Positions 24,550 to 32,391 of a stretch of DNA of 32,763 nt are shown here, piece by piece. Source of the DNA: an uncultured Verrucomicrobiales bacterium (GTDB taxonomy: Bacteria > Verrucomicrobiota > Verrucomicrobiia > Verrucomicrobiales > DEV007); NCBI GenBank assembly GCA_937891465.1, contig CALAHF010000028.1, forward strand, positions 1 through 32,763. Direction: 5' to 3'. The position numbers and the translations under genes are program-made. The notes beneath the pieces were generated by a model, which was given only the letters and a program-made list of their open reading frames with translations, did not search any database and was not told where the DNA came from. Numbering within the stretch: the first letter of the stretch is position 1; each line of letters starts with the position of its first letter.

Positions 24550-25680
24550 TCACGAAATTCTCGAAACGACCTGTTGTCTCAGTTCACCTTTGGCGATTTT
24601 CCCAACTGCTGTGCGAGGCAACTCGTCCACAACGATGACTTCTCCGATGCGTTCAAACGGTGCCAACGTTTCGTTTACAATTTCAATATCAGCTTGTGAC
24701 CCGTTTTCGAGAACGGCAACAAACCGGTGCCCACGTCGTTCATCAGGTATTGCAAACACGACCCCAACCATGCCGCAGTCCTGAATTCGGTTTTCTAATT
24801 TTCGAATCGAAACCAGCTCGCCGAGTGATTTCACCAGATCATCGGTTCGCCCGAGAAAACTGAGCTCCGATTTGTCATGTCTTAATTGAATCCGATCACC
24901 GGTTCGAAACCAGCCCCCGTCGTCAATGGGTTTATCAGCTATCCATTGCCCTGATTCCGCATCGCGAGTCACGTATCCGGAAAAAAGCGCCTCTCCACGC
25001 ACCAAGCAAACATCACCTTCAGTGCGAACTTCCCATCCCGGCAATATAGTAGCCCAGCCGGAAAGCGCCGATTGCTCATCCAACCCGGTTGCGATTTGAG
25101 AACAGGTCTCAGTCATGCCATAGGTTGACCAAATCGGCCAGCCTAGCTCAATCGCACGCTTCGTGAGCGATTCATTCATGGCCCCGCCCCCTATCAAAAT
25201 TCCCCGAAGCGATGCCGGCGCTTCCAAAGAATGGGCAACTAGATCAGACAAATGCGTCGGCGTTAGAGCCGTCAAAGAAATGTCGTGATCGCGAATCAAC
25301 TGCTTAAATTCCGCACCAGTTTTGTCCCATCGAAGAGGATCGGTCACTGTAACGACTTCATTTTTCAACAACGCCGCCCGCGCAAAAATCCCAAGCCCAC
25401 CCACATGAAACAACGTCAGCGGAGCCAGCCAGCGATCATCTCCTGTAATTCCAAGATGCGTATTCACTGAATGGGCCGAAGCCCGCATCGCAGATTTTTT
25501 CAGAACAACGAATTTCGGACCGGAACCTGTCGTGCCGGACGTCGCCAATACGATAGCGGATGAAATCCCCATTTCGACGCGGACAAAATCAGCCAGTCCG
25601 GCGGAATCAAATGCGACACGGGGATTCAGCCGCACATCAATGCCCTGCTCATGCCAGTATTCCGGTCGCGGCAATTTCAT
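24550..25680 (-). CDS. menE: AMP-forming acyl-CoA ligase, MenE (o-succinylbenzoate-CoA ligase)-like
   Basis: 376 aa from ATG 25680, which shares one base with the upstream TGA (TGATG), a coupled start; a TTG two codons earlier is less likely. ANL-superfamily core motifs are present: SGTTGSGPK (48-56), STYGMTETCSQ (adenylate binding), WFRTGDRIQL, GRTDDLVKSLGELVSI, and PRTAVGKIAKGELR near the C-terminus with the catalytic Lys. Short length (typical ligases are 450-500 aa) and an N-terminus that begins close to the P-loop fit MenE-like enzymes. MenE activates o-succinylbenzoate in menaquinone synthesis. No other men gene is adjacent, so another acyl substrate is possible. Confidence 0.78.
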   Translation of the reverse strand: MKLPRPEYWHEQGIDVRLNPRVAFDSAGLADFVRVEMGISSAIVLATSGTTGSGPKFVVLKKSAMRASAHSVNTHLGITGDDRWLAPLTLFHVGGLGIFARAALLKNEVVTVTDPLRWDKTGAEFKQLIRDHDISLTALTPTHLSDLVAHSLEAPASLRGILIGGGAMNESLTKRAIELGWPIWSTYGMTETCSQIATGLDEQSALSGWATILPGWEVRTEGDVCLVRGEALFSGYVTRDAESGQWIADKPIDDGGWFRTGDRIQLRHDKSELSFLGRTDDLVKSLGELVSIRKLENRIQDCGMVGVVFAIPDERRGHRFVAVLENGSQADIEIVNETLAPFERIGEVIVVDELPRTAVGKIAKGELRQQVVSRIS

Positions 25681-26627
25681 CAGCAATCAGTGTCGCTTAA
25701 AATCCCCCGTGCTGTTTCTCCTGTCCGCACGATGCAATTTTTCAAAACCGCACCAGCCTCTGCGATCGCACCGTCCCACAAAATGGATCGCTCAATTTTT
25801 GAGCCTGCTCCCACCTGGGCTCCCGCGCCAATGACTGAAATGGAGTCAATCTCAGCGCTGGAATCAATCACGGCATCCGAATGAATTCTTGTTTCCCCAG
25901 CCCACTCGCCAAAATGATCGGCCGATGCTTCGAGATAGGATTCACGATTCCCTAAATCCAGCCACGTCCCGTCGTCAATAATCACACCACCCACACCGTC
26001 GCATTCTGAAATACAATCAATGTAGGAGTGAACGACACTTTCGATTTTTCCACGCTTTACGAAACGCTCAACAAATTCAGGTCGAACAAAGTAAATGCCA
26101 GTAAATTGGAATTTCTCTTTCGTATTGGTTTCCAGGAGATTCCGCAGATCGAGAACATGGCCGGATTCGCGATCAAAAGAGACATTCGCCCCCTGCCCTT
26201 CACTGCGGAGAACCAACGTCACCAAATTTCCAGATTTTTGGTGGACTGCAGCGGCCTCTGCCATTGGCAAATTGGTCAAAATATCCCCGTTGTAGACCAC
26301 AAACGATTCAACTCCGGTCGGCAGCCAGTCACGAATATTATCGATTCCTCCCGCCGTATCCAGCAGCGTTGTTTCGTAACGAAATTCCAACGGGCAGCCG
26401 CTATATTCGCCTACTGGGAACGTTTCTGAATAAACCTCAGGACAATGATGCGTGTTCACCAAGAACGACTCCACATCCAAATCAGCCAGCAAATGACCGA
26501 ACGCAAACGTGATGAGCGGTCGATTCCAGAGCGGAACCAGCGGCTTGGGAACCCTTTCAGTAAGCGGACGGAGTCGCGTGCCCAAACCAGCGCCGAGGAT
26601 GAATGCCTTTTTAATCGAAGTCGTCAC
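25680..26627 (-). CDS. Sugar-1-phosphate nucleotidyltransferase (mannose-1-P guanylyltransferase / MurU-like)
   Basis: 315 aa. N-terminal nucleotidyltransferase signature GAGLGTRLRPLT followed by VPKPLVPLWNRPLI, metal Asp in YNGDIL, and LDTAGGI substrate-loop. After about residue 230 come left-handed beta-helix type hexapeptides (VIDSSAEIDSISVIGAGAQVG), as in GDP-mannose pyrophosphorylases and related enzymes. It makes an NDP-sugar for cell-wall or exopolysaccharide synthesis; the exact nucleotide and sugar cannot be fixed. Its TGA overlaps the start of the MenE-like gene (TGATG), an odd metabolic pairing. Confidence 0.88.
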   Translation of the reverse strand: MTTSIKKAFILGAGLGTRLRPLTERVPKPLVPLWNRPLITFAFGHLLADLDVESFLVNTHHCPEVYSETFPVGEYSGCPLEFRYETTLLDTAGGIDNIRDWLPTGVESFVVYNGDILTNLPMAEAAAVHQKSGNLVTLVLRSEGQGANVSFDRESGHVLDLRNLLETNTKEKFQFTGIYFVRPEFVERFVKRGKIESVVHSYIDCISECDGVGGVIIDDGTWLDLGNRESYLEASADHFGEWAGETRIHSDAVIDSSAEIDSISVIGAGAQVGAGSKIERSILWDGAIAEAGAVLKNCIVRTGETARGILSDTDC

Positions 26628-26747
26628 GCGAGGAACCTCGGATGAAAAACTCCTCCGACAAGCCGAAAAAATTTAACAAAACGAGGTGATTTCCTGTCTC
26701 AACTCTCACTTTACAATTCGCAACGTCTCATCCATATTCCGCGCCTC

Positions 26748-27275
26748 ATGGCAGTCCTATCCATTCTCCTCACAGTCGTCCTCGTCGTGGTCAGTATTCT
26801 GATCGTGATGATTGTGCTTCTTCAACGTCCTAAACAAGAGGGGCTTGGCGCAGCATTCGGTGGCAGCACGCTCGACGGCGCCCTCGGTGCTCAAACGACC
26901 AACGTGCTTCAAAAAGCGACCACAATTTTTGCCGGAATCTTTTTTCTCTGTTCAATCGGTCTGGCCATGGTGAAAACCCGCGAGTTTGACAATACCGGTT
27001 CGAAAAATGTTCTCGATAAACTGGGCGAGCAGGAAGCTGCGCTCCCCAACATTCCTGCAGGGATCAGCTCGGCCCCACTGGAAGCACCACTGACACTTCC
27101 TGATGCGAAAACTGCTCCAGCTCCTGGAACGGTAGCTCCTGCACCCGGCGCTCCTGCAGCACCGAAAACAGCCGAAGAAAAGCCACCTGCAAAAACAGAG
27201 GCTCCAAAAGAACCGGAAAAAGCACCAGCTCCTGCACCAAAAGCTGAAACCGAAAAACCAGCTCCGAAGAACTGA
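26748..27275 (+). CDS. secG: Preprotein translocase subunit SecG with Pro/Ala/Lys-rich tail
   Basis: 175 aa versus about 75-110 in most bacteria. Two membrane helices (about 5-25 and 58-78) flank the conserved cytoplasmic loop LLQRPKQEGLGAAFGG. The remaining C-terminal part from about residue 100 is low-complexity (PAPGAPAAP, EKPPAKTEAPKEPEKAPAPAPK) and probably disordered. SecG assists SecYEG-mediated export. The gene is monocistronic and ends in a terminator. Confidence 0.92.
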   Translation: MAVLSILLTVVLVVVSILIVMIVLLQRPKQEGLGAAFGGSTLDGALGAQTTNVLQKATTIFAGIFFLCSIGLAMVKTREFDNTGSKNVLDKLGEQEAALPNIPAGISSAPLEAPLTLPDAKTAPAPGTVAPAPGAPAAPKTAEEKPPAKTEAPKEPEKAPAPAPKAETEKPAPKN

Positions 27276-27299
27276 TTTCTATCGCTTGTTTCAAATTTT

Positions 27300-27334
27300 A
27301 AAAAGAGAGTCCGTTTGCGCGGCCTCTCTTTTTT
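27300..27334 (+). terminator. Rho-independent terminator after secG
   Basis: Arms AAAAGAGAG (27301-27309) and CTCTCTTTT (27324-27332), with an inner CCG/CGG pairing, run into a T-tract. It lies 25 nt after the secG stop. Confidence 0.85.
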
Positions 27335-27488
27335 TATGTCTGTTGCATTTCACACTGCTGCTTGAAGCGCGAACTTCCGAAACCGGACTTGCATGCAGCG
27401 AGGCCAATTCCCGAAATTTTCAGGCAACCCCAATGCTGCCGCCGCGTTGCCGCGTTGCCTTGATTGAATAGTCATGGAAAAAACAGGG

Positions 27489-27728
27489 TTACCGGACGGC
27501 GTCCAGCAATTGATCCCGCCGATCGCGGGCTTCTTCCAATTCTCGGGTTTTCAACGAAACCCGCACCCGCTCTGAGGTGTGATTCGTCATGTGGAGCGTG
27601 AAGTGGCACCACCAGGTACCACGGTTATTCCACAGATGATGATCGGGATTTTTATCGTCTACCCGAACGGATAAGTGGCCAACATTAATGCCGCCACCGG
27701 CTACTTGAAGGATGTCTTCGTAAGTCAT
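27489..27728 (-). CDS. Small protein resembling the arm-binding domain of tyrosine recombinases
   Basis: 79 aa, no signal peptide. The segment GTWWCHFTLHMTNHTSERVRVSLKT followed by RELEEARDRRDQLLDAV has the pattern of the N-terminal arm-type DNA-binding domain of phage-type integrases (a W-rich strand, then SLKTREL-EAR-RRD), but no catalytic domain follows. It is complete, with ATG at 27728 and a stop at 27489. It may be a stand-alone DNA-binding protein or a domesticated integrase fragment. The surrounding gene-poor stretch with a pseudogene fits a mobile-element scar, but no att site or transposase is visible. Confidence 0.55.
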   Translation of the reverse strand: MTYEDILQVAGGGINVGHLSVRVDDKNPDHHLWNNRGTWWCHFTLHMTNHTSERVRVSLKTRELEEARDRRDQLLDAVR

Positions 27729-28064
27729 TTTATTTGATGCAGTTTGCTGGTTTTTTAATTTCAGTGAACCACATCAGGATCAAGACGGTTTCCCGCCCGG
27801 AGAAATATCTGTTCAGGGATTTTCACCCCGCACATCGGAAACTTACTCCTGAGACTTTTATCTCACTCGTAAGCATCCAAGGCACCTCAGCTTCTCCAAA
27901 CTAGGTTGCCGGACTCAACTTTCGAAGAGCCACTCCTGATGCTTGCTAAAAAACTACCAACTTCGGATGGGAAGGCAAGTGTTTTCGAGTGTCATACAAA
28001 TATCGTAAATTTATCGCAATCAGAAGCCCATAATTCAGAATTTGAGGCTCACGGACAAGCTCTC
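27729..28064. other. Gene-free stretch of unclear content
   Basis: 336 nt without a credible gene, repeat or terminator. A plus-strand open frame at 27906-28133 overlaps the 3' end of the FkbM pseudogene and shows no domain, so it was not called. Confidence 0.4.
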
Positions 28065-28874
28065 TCACTCGGCCGCGCGGGGAACGAACAATCCGTTGCC
28101 ATCAAATTCCTCGCGGAGCTCAAATCCCAATGATTCCAAATAAGCAATGACTGCCTTTTTGCTGGAGCCAAACAGCTTCAACTGGTAGTCCACCAGCTCT
28201 ACGATGAGGTTCGGTTTGTGCGTTTTCAGAAGTTCCTCCATTCACCGTAAAGCGCGTTCTTAAGCACCTTCAACGTCCATTTTTATGAGGCCGACGTTGA
28301 GCCCCAAGCCTGCCAAGTGATCCTGAAATAAACCATACTCATCCAGCTGTTCGACGCCGACCTCGTAACGGCTTCCCTCCTGAGCGTCTCCGCTCACTTC
28401 AAGAGCTGAGCCCCCTTTATTACTCGGATGCTCCACGAAAGTTGCCCGACATGTCTCATTTGACACCGCAACCTGAAAAATCTTCACTTTTTCATCCACC
28501 GCGTTGATCTGGATCAATTGACTAAAGAGGTCGGCAATCTTTGGATTCGGTTCAAAACTTATCACCGGCAAATTTAATAATTGAGCAGCCTCCAGACTGA
28601 AAAGGCCCATGTTTGCCCCAACATCCACAAAGATCTGGCCAGGTTTCGAATATTCCCGAATGACATTACTGGTCTCGAGTTCATATGATCCGTAACACCG
28701 AAGCCAACGAGACAAATCATCTCCCTTGCTGACAAATATTTGCAATCCATTCTTCAACAAAACTGGATTCTTGAGATCATCCAATTTCTTCTTAAATGCT
28801 TCAGGCAACATTCGAAAAAATCGGTCTCTTCCACGAACCAAAGGCCATAAACGGAGTAACTTTTGGATTATCAT
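28065..28874 (-). pseudogene. FkbM family methyltransferase, two in-frame nonsense codons
   Basis: The frame starts at ATG 28874 and shows the SAM-binding motif VDVGANMGLFSLEAAQL, then FEPNP and LIKMDVEGA, the FkbM signature. After DVEGA the expected Glu codon is TAA (28260-28262); five codons later TGA (28242-28244) stands where FkbM proteins usually have Gly. Beyond it the same frame continues as the family C-terminus (MEELLKTHKPNLIVELVDYQ, then a tail to TGA at 28065). There is no frameshift. Intact members methylate sugars, glycans or natural products. The broken state and isolated location suggest a decaying acquired gene; a truncated protein that lacks the C-terminal strands is also possible. 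Sequencing error needs excluding. Confidence 0.82.
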
Positions 28875-29241
28875 TTTTCAGGAAAAAGAACCGATCATTG
28901 AATTTAATATCAGTTCTTGAAACCGCTCGAATAAAATCCAAAACTGACCTTAGTGAATGGCCGCCAATTGTGTCAACTTTATGGCAGATTTTCTTCCAAG
29001 CTTAATTCAAATCATTTGAAGAAGAGAAAGGAATACACGCCAGCTTCTCAGCAAACCGCGCTCAGAAAAAACAGTAGAATCCCCTCAAGCGGCAGAGGCG
29101 ATAACTGGAGTCCTTGCACAGATCCGGTTCGAAGCAACAGGGTGCGTTCATCGAACCAACAGTGTCTGTTCGAAACGGCATTTCTATCCAATAGAGTACG
29201 TTCGACGAACATACCCTATCACTTCGAAAAAGTGCTGAGCA
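28875..29241. other. Gene-free stretch between FkbM pseudogene and sulfatase
   Basis: 367 nt with no convincing gene. Its right half carries the fourth locus of the dispersed repeat (29126-29219). Nothing else recognisable was seen. Confidence 0.5.
29126..29219 (+). repeat. Dispersed intergenic repeat, locus 4 (three to four units)
   Basis: Units: 29126-29143 (GGTTCGAAGCAACAGGGT), 29144-29165 (GCGTTCATCGAACCAACAG, ending TGT), a diverged unit to about 29197 ending CCAATAGAGT, and 29198-29219 (ACGTTCGACGAACATACC, ending CTAT). These match loci at 4989, 10791 and 19536. The array lies just downstream of the sulfatase stop. Confidence 0.6.
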
Positions 29242-30948
29242 CTACTTTTTCGGCATTGGCTCAGGGCGCTTGCCGTAGGGGATCCATTTCACTTTATCGC
29301 GAAGTTCTTTTTCTCGACGTGTTTTGTAATCGGTCGAAATCTCGATCGCTTTCGCTTTGTCGGCGCCGTCGTAATCCCAAAATTCCTGAATCACTTCTTC
29401 AGCTTTTGGATAGTCTTCACCGGTATCACCAATACGCGTGCGCAAATCAGCGAGACGTTGCTTCAACTCTGGGACGACGTCGGCGTATGCAGGATCATCG
29501 TAGACGTTGTTGATCTCGGTCGGATCATTTTTCATGTCGTAAAGCTCCCAGGCCGGCGGCGTGCGATACCCGCCTTCGTAGTTGCAGCCATAGTAGTAGA
29601 TCAGCTTGTGTTCTTTGGTCCGAATCCCAACATGGCCGGGATTGTCGTGATGAGCCATGTGCATCCAGTAACGGTAGTAAGCTTCTTTTTTCCAAGCGGC
29701 AGGCTCTTCACCGGTTTCACAGATCGTTTTGAAGCTTTTTCCCTGCATGTAATCCGGTGTCTCGATCCCCGCAAACGCAAGCATGGTTGGCGCGTAATCA
29801 ACGTTTTCAATAATCGCGTCGGTGCGAGTTCCCGCTTTGATTGACTTCGGATAACGCACGATAAAAGGCATTCTCATTGACTCTTCATACATCCAGCGTT
29901 TGTCCTGATAATCGTGCTCGCCAAGCATGAATCCCTGGTCGCCAGTGTAAATGATGATGGTATTATCCATCTCGCCAGACTCTTCGAGATAGGCAAAAAG
30001 CTTCGCCAGGTTGTCATCAATGCCTTTCACGCAGCGGAGATAATTCTTCAGATACGCGTTGTAGGAAATTCGCTTCACTTCTTCGTCGGTGAGTTTTTCA
30101 GGATCGTAATCTTTTGGGAAATCCTTCGGGAAACGGGACGGCAAATCACCCGCATAGGAGCGGCGTGGATTGCGCTCTCCGATGGACGTTCCCACGTGCG
30201 GCACCAATTCGTCATCGTATCCGCGTGTTGCGATCGATCCAAATTTCGGCTGATTTTCGAGCCACATGTTTTCCGGCTCTGGAATATCGACGTCAGCGAG
30301 GTAGTCGTCGTAGCGCTTGGCATGCTCGAAGTAATCGTGCGGCGCTTTGTAGTGATGCATCAGAAAAAATGGCTGATCTTTTTTGCGATCTTCTTCCAAC
30401 CATTTCAAGGCGATTTCGGTGATGGCGTCGGATGAGTGATAGCCATCAAATTTGATCAAATCTTTCGGCCAGCCTTTTTCGCCCTGTACCCGAAACTCCG
30501 GATTGTGATATTTTCCTTGACCTGGAAGGACACTGTAAAAATCAAAACCAGCCGGTTCTTTTTTCAGGTGCCATTTGCCAATCATCGCCGTTTGATAACC
30601 GGCTTTTTTCATTTCCATCGGCAAAAACTGTTGGTCCTTTCCAATCTCACCACCGAGATCATACGAACCATTGGTGTGGGCATACTGCCCGGTGATCACG
30701 CAAGCCCGACTCGGTGAACAGATCGAATTCGTGCAAAACGCGTTTTCAAAAAGCATGCCTTCCTTCGCCAGTTTATCGAGCATCGGCGTTGGATTGAGAG
30801 CAGCCAAACGACCACCATAAGCTCCGATCGCATGCGCGGTGTGATCATCCGACATGATATAAAGGATGTTTGGCTTATCCGCCGCAACGGACGAACCAGC
30901 TGCCATCAGAGCAGCTAAAACGAGAGAAAAGATCGGTCCTGTTTTCAT
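29242..30948 (-). CDS. Secreted sulfatase, GlcNAc-6-sulfatase/mucin-desulfating-like
   Basis: 568 aa from ATG 30948, chosen because it opens the signal peptide (MKTGPIFSLVLAALMAAGSS); an upstream ATG at 30975 adds nine residues. S1 fold: metal Asp34-Asp35 in YIMSDDHTAHA, canonical formylglycine motif CSPSR (Cys77-Arg81), GKWHLKKEP, APHDYFEHA, and YTGDQGFMLGEHDYQDKRWMYEE. GFDFYSVLPGQGKYHNPEF is reminiscent of N-acetylglucosamine-6-sulfatase and mucin-desulfating (S1_11-like) enzymes, so a sulfated sugar is the probable substrate. This Cys needs conversion to formylglycine before activity. It is monocistronic. Confidence 0.92.
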   Translation of the reverse strand: MKTGPIFSLVLAALMAAGSSVAADKPNILYIMSDDHTAHAIGAYGGRLAALNPTPMLDKLAKEGMLFENAFCTNSICSPSRACVITGQYAHTNGSYDLGGEIGKDQQFLPMEMKKAGYQTAMIGKWHLKKEPAGFDFYSVLPGQGKYHNPEFRVQGEKGWPKDLIKFDGYHSSDAITEIALKWLEEDRKKDQPFFLMHHYKAPHDYFEHAKRYDDYLADVDIPEPENMWLENQPKFGSIATRGYDDELVPHVGTSIGERNPRRSYAGDLPSRFPKDFPKDYDPEKLTDEEVKRISYNAYLKNYLRCVKGIDDNLAKLFAYLEESGEMDNTIIIYTGDQGFMLGEHDYQDKRWMYEESMRMPFIVRYPKSIKAGTRTDAIIENVDYAPTMLAFAGIETPDYMQGKSFKTICETGEEPAAWKKEAYYRYWMHMAHHDNPGHVGIRTKEHKLIYYYGCNYEGGYRTPPAWELYDMKNDPTEINNVYDDPAYADVVPELKQRLADLRTRIGDTGEDYPKAEEVIQEFWDYDGADKAKAIEISTDYKTRREKELRDKVKWIPYGKRPEPMPKK

Positions 30949-31088
30949 TTCCAGACTTCCCATGATCTGACTCAACTACAAGCAGCATTTTCGTGGGTTG
31001 AAATTCTGTTACCCCCACGATCGCGCCACCTCATCGCGTCTCCCGCTTTCATTGTGAAATTCAGTTTCCGCCCCGAAGCTAAAACTCG

Positions 31089-31931
31089 ATGCAACGCCGA
31101 TTTTTTCTTCGTAAATCTACAACAGGAGCTGCCGCAGCTGCGGTTTCTCCGCTGATTGGGCTCGCGGCAACCCTGCGTGCCGAATCAGAAGGCGAAAAAT
31201 CGGCTCCACTCATCGATACCAACATCTCATTGGATCGCTGGCCATTCTCTAACGTGGGATCAGCCTCTGCAGAAGCCCTCGCATCAAAGCTCCACGAAAA
31301 TGGTGTGGTTCAGGCCTGGGCAGGTAGCTTCGACGCGTTACTTCATCCCAATCTCGATGCGGTAAACGATCGGCTCGCTGCCGAAGCAAAATCTCACTCT
31401 ATTTTCTTACCGATGGGAGCAGTGAATCCAAATTCACGCTCGTGGAAACGCACTCTCGACCGCTGCGCCAGCGTTCATCGCATGCGGGGAATCCGCCTGC
31501 ATCCCGACTTTCATGGGTATTCGCTCGACGATCCAAAATTTGCCGAGCTACTCGATGCGGCTGCCGAACGTGGATTGCTGGTTCAGATTGCTCTGGGTTT
31601 GAATTCAAAATCCCGCCCGCTTTCGCCCCGGTTCAAATTGGAAAAGCCCAATCCCGCAGCATTGCTTTCAGTCATTAAACCTGAGCATCGCATTCAAATT
31701 CTCGGAGCTACTGAATCTATCAAGTCCGTTAAATTGATTTCCAAACTTGCTGCGGTCGGCGTTCACTTCGAATCATCGAGCGCAGCAGAAAATTGGATCG
31801 CCAGCGTTTCACCGGAGAGGATTCACTTTGGATCAAACGCTCCGTTTCAGCCATTTTCCAAGCCCGACGAAACGGTGCTCACGGCATCGATCGCGAGCCA
31901 CAATGCTGAGAACTTGATGCTTCAGGCCTGA
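31089..31931 (+). CDS. Tat-exported amidohydrolase-like TIM-barrel protein with degenerate metal site
   Basis: 280 aa. A twin-arginine signal (RRFFLRKS, then an Ala-rich hydrophobic region) leads to an Amidohydrolase_2-like TIM barrel: GVVQAWAGSFDALLHP, LPMGAVNPNSRSWKRTLDRC, RGIRLHPDFHGYSLDDPKF. The first metal motif, usually DxHxH, is DTNIS (residues 43-47), and the C-terminal metal Asp in FGSDxP is Asn in FGSNAPF. The His in RLHPDFHG remains. Catalysis like that of metal-dependent amidohydrolases is therefore doubtful. I recall similar degenerate sequences in planctomycete and verrucomicrobial proteins, so this may be a family trait. It converges on the RlpA-like gene with 12 nt between them. 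Confidence 0.75.
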   Translation: MQRRFFLRKSTTGAAAAAVSPLIGLAATLRAESEGEKSAPLIDTNISLDRWPFSNVGSASAEALASKLHENGVVQAWAGSFDALLHPNLDAVNDRLAAEAKSHSIFLPMGAVNPNSRSWKRTLDRCASVHRMRGIRLHPDFHGYSLDDPKFAELLDAAAERGLLVQIALGLNSKSRPLSPRFKLEKPNPAALLSVIKPEHRIQILGATESIKSVKLISKLAAVGVHFESSSAAENWIASVSPERIHFGSNAPFQPFSKPDETVLTASIASHNAENLMLQA

Positions 31932-31943
31932 TTGACTTGGACA

Positions 31944-32333
31944 TCAGTCCAAAATTTCGACTTCAACCGGAACAACCCCGGCATTGATAAAATCGAGTTT
32001 CTTCGCGACGCCAACGGTCACATCGATGATCCGTCCTTTAATGTAAGGCCCGCGGTCGTTGATTCGAACGACCTCGCTGCGACCGTTGATGAGGTTCGTG
32101 ACTTTTACCATCGTTCCCATCGGCAACGTCTTATGGGCAGCTGTGTTAGCGCCGTTACTCAGACGTTCGCCACTCGCTGTGTGTCGTCCCCCATTGGTCC
32201 GAATGCTGTAGAAGCTCATCTTCCCCTGAAGAATTTTTGACTCATCACGGGAGCGCCCGCCAGTCGCCGTGCAACTGGACAGCGCAAAAACAGCAAGGAG
32301 GGATGGAATGACTAGAAACGTCGATAACTTCAT
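31944..32333 (-). CDS. rlpA: RlpA-like double-psi beta-barrel lipoprotein
   Basis: 129 aa. Lipobox ALSSC, a short linker, then the RlpA/DPBB domain: SFYSIRTNGGRHTASGERLSNG, AAHKTLPMGTMVKVTNLINGRSEVVRINDRGPYI, GRIIDVTVGVAKKLDF and a terminal strand VEVEIL. RlpA proteins are outer-membrane lytic transglycosylases or peptidoglycan-binding proteins at the septum; this is a minimal version without a SPOR domain. Its start lies 58 nt from the fumarase gene stop, on the same strand. Confidence 0.9.
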   Translation of the reverse strand: MKLSTFLVIPSLLAVFALSSCTATGGRSRDESKILQGKMSFYSIRTNGGRHTASGERLSNGANTAAHKTLPMGTMVKVTNLINGRSEVVRINDRGPYIKGRIIDVTVGVAKKLDFINAGVVPVEVEILD

Positions 32334-32391
32334 AATTCCCAGATTTTCACTACGAACCTAACCACGTCAAGTCTCCTAAACAGCCTCGAAA

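Noticed and set aside
27906-28133. 75-aa plus-strand open frame
   Set aside because: Overlaps the conserved 3' end of the FkbM pseudogene and has no recognisable features.
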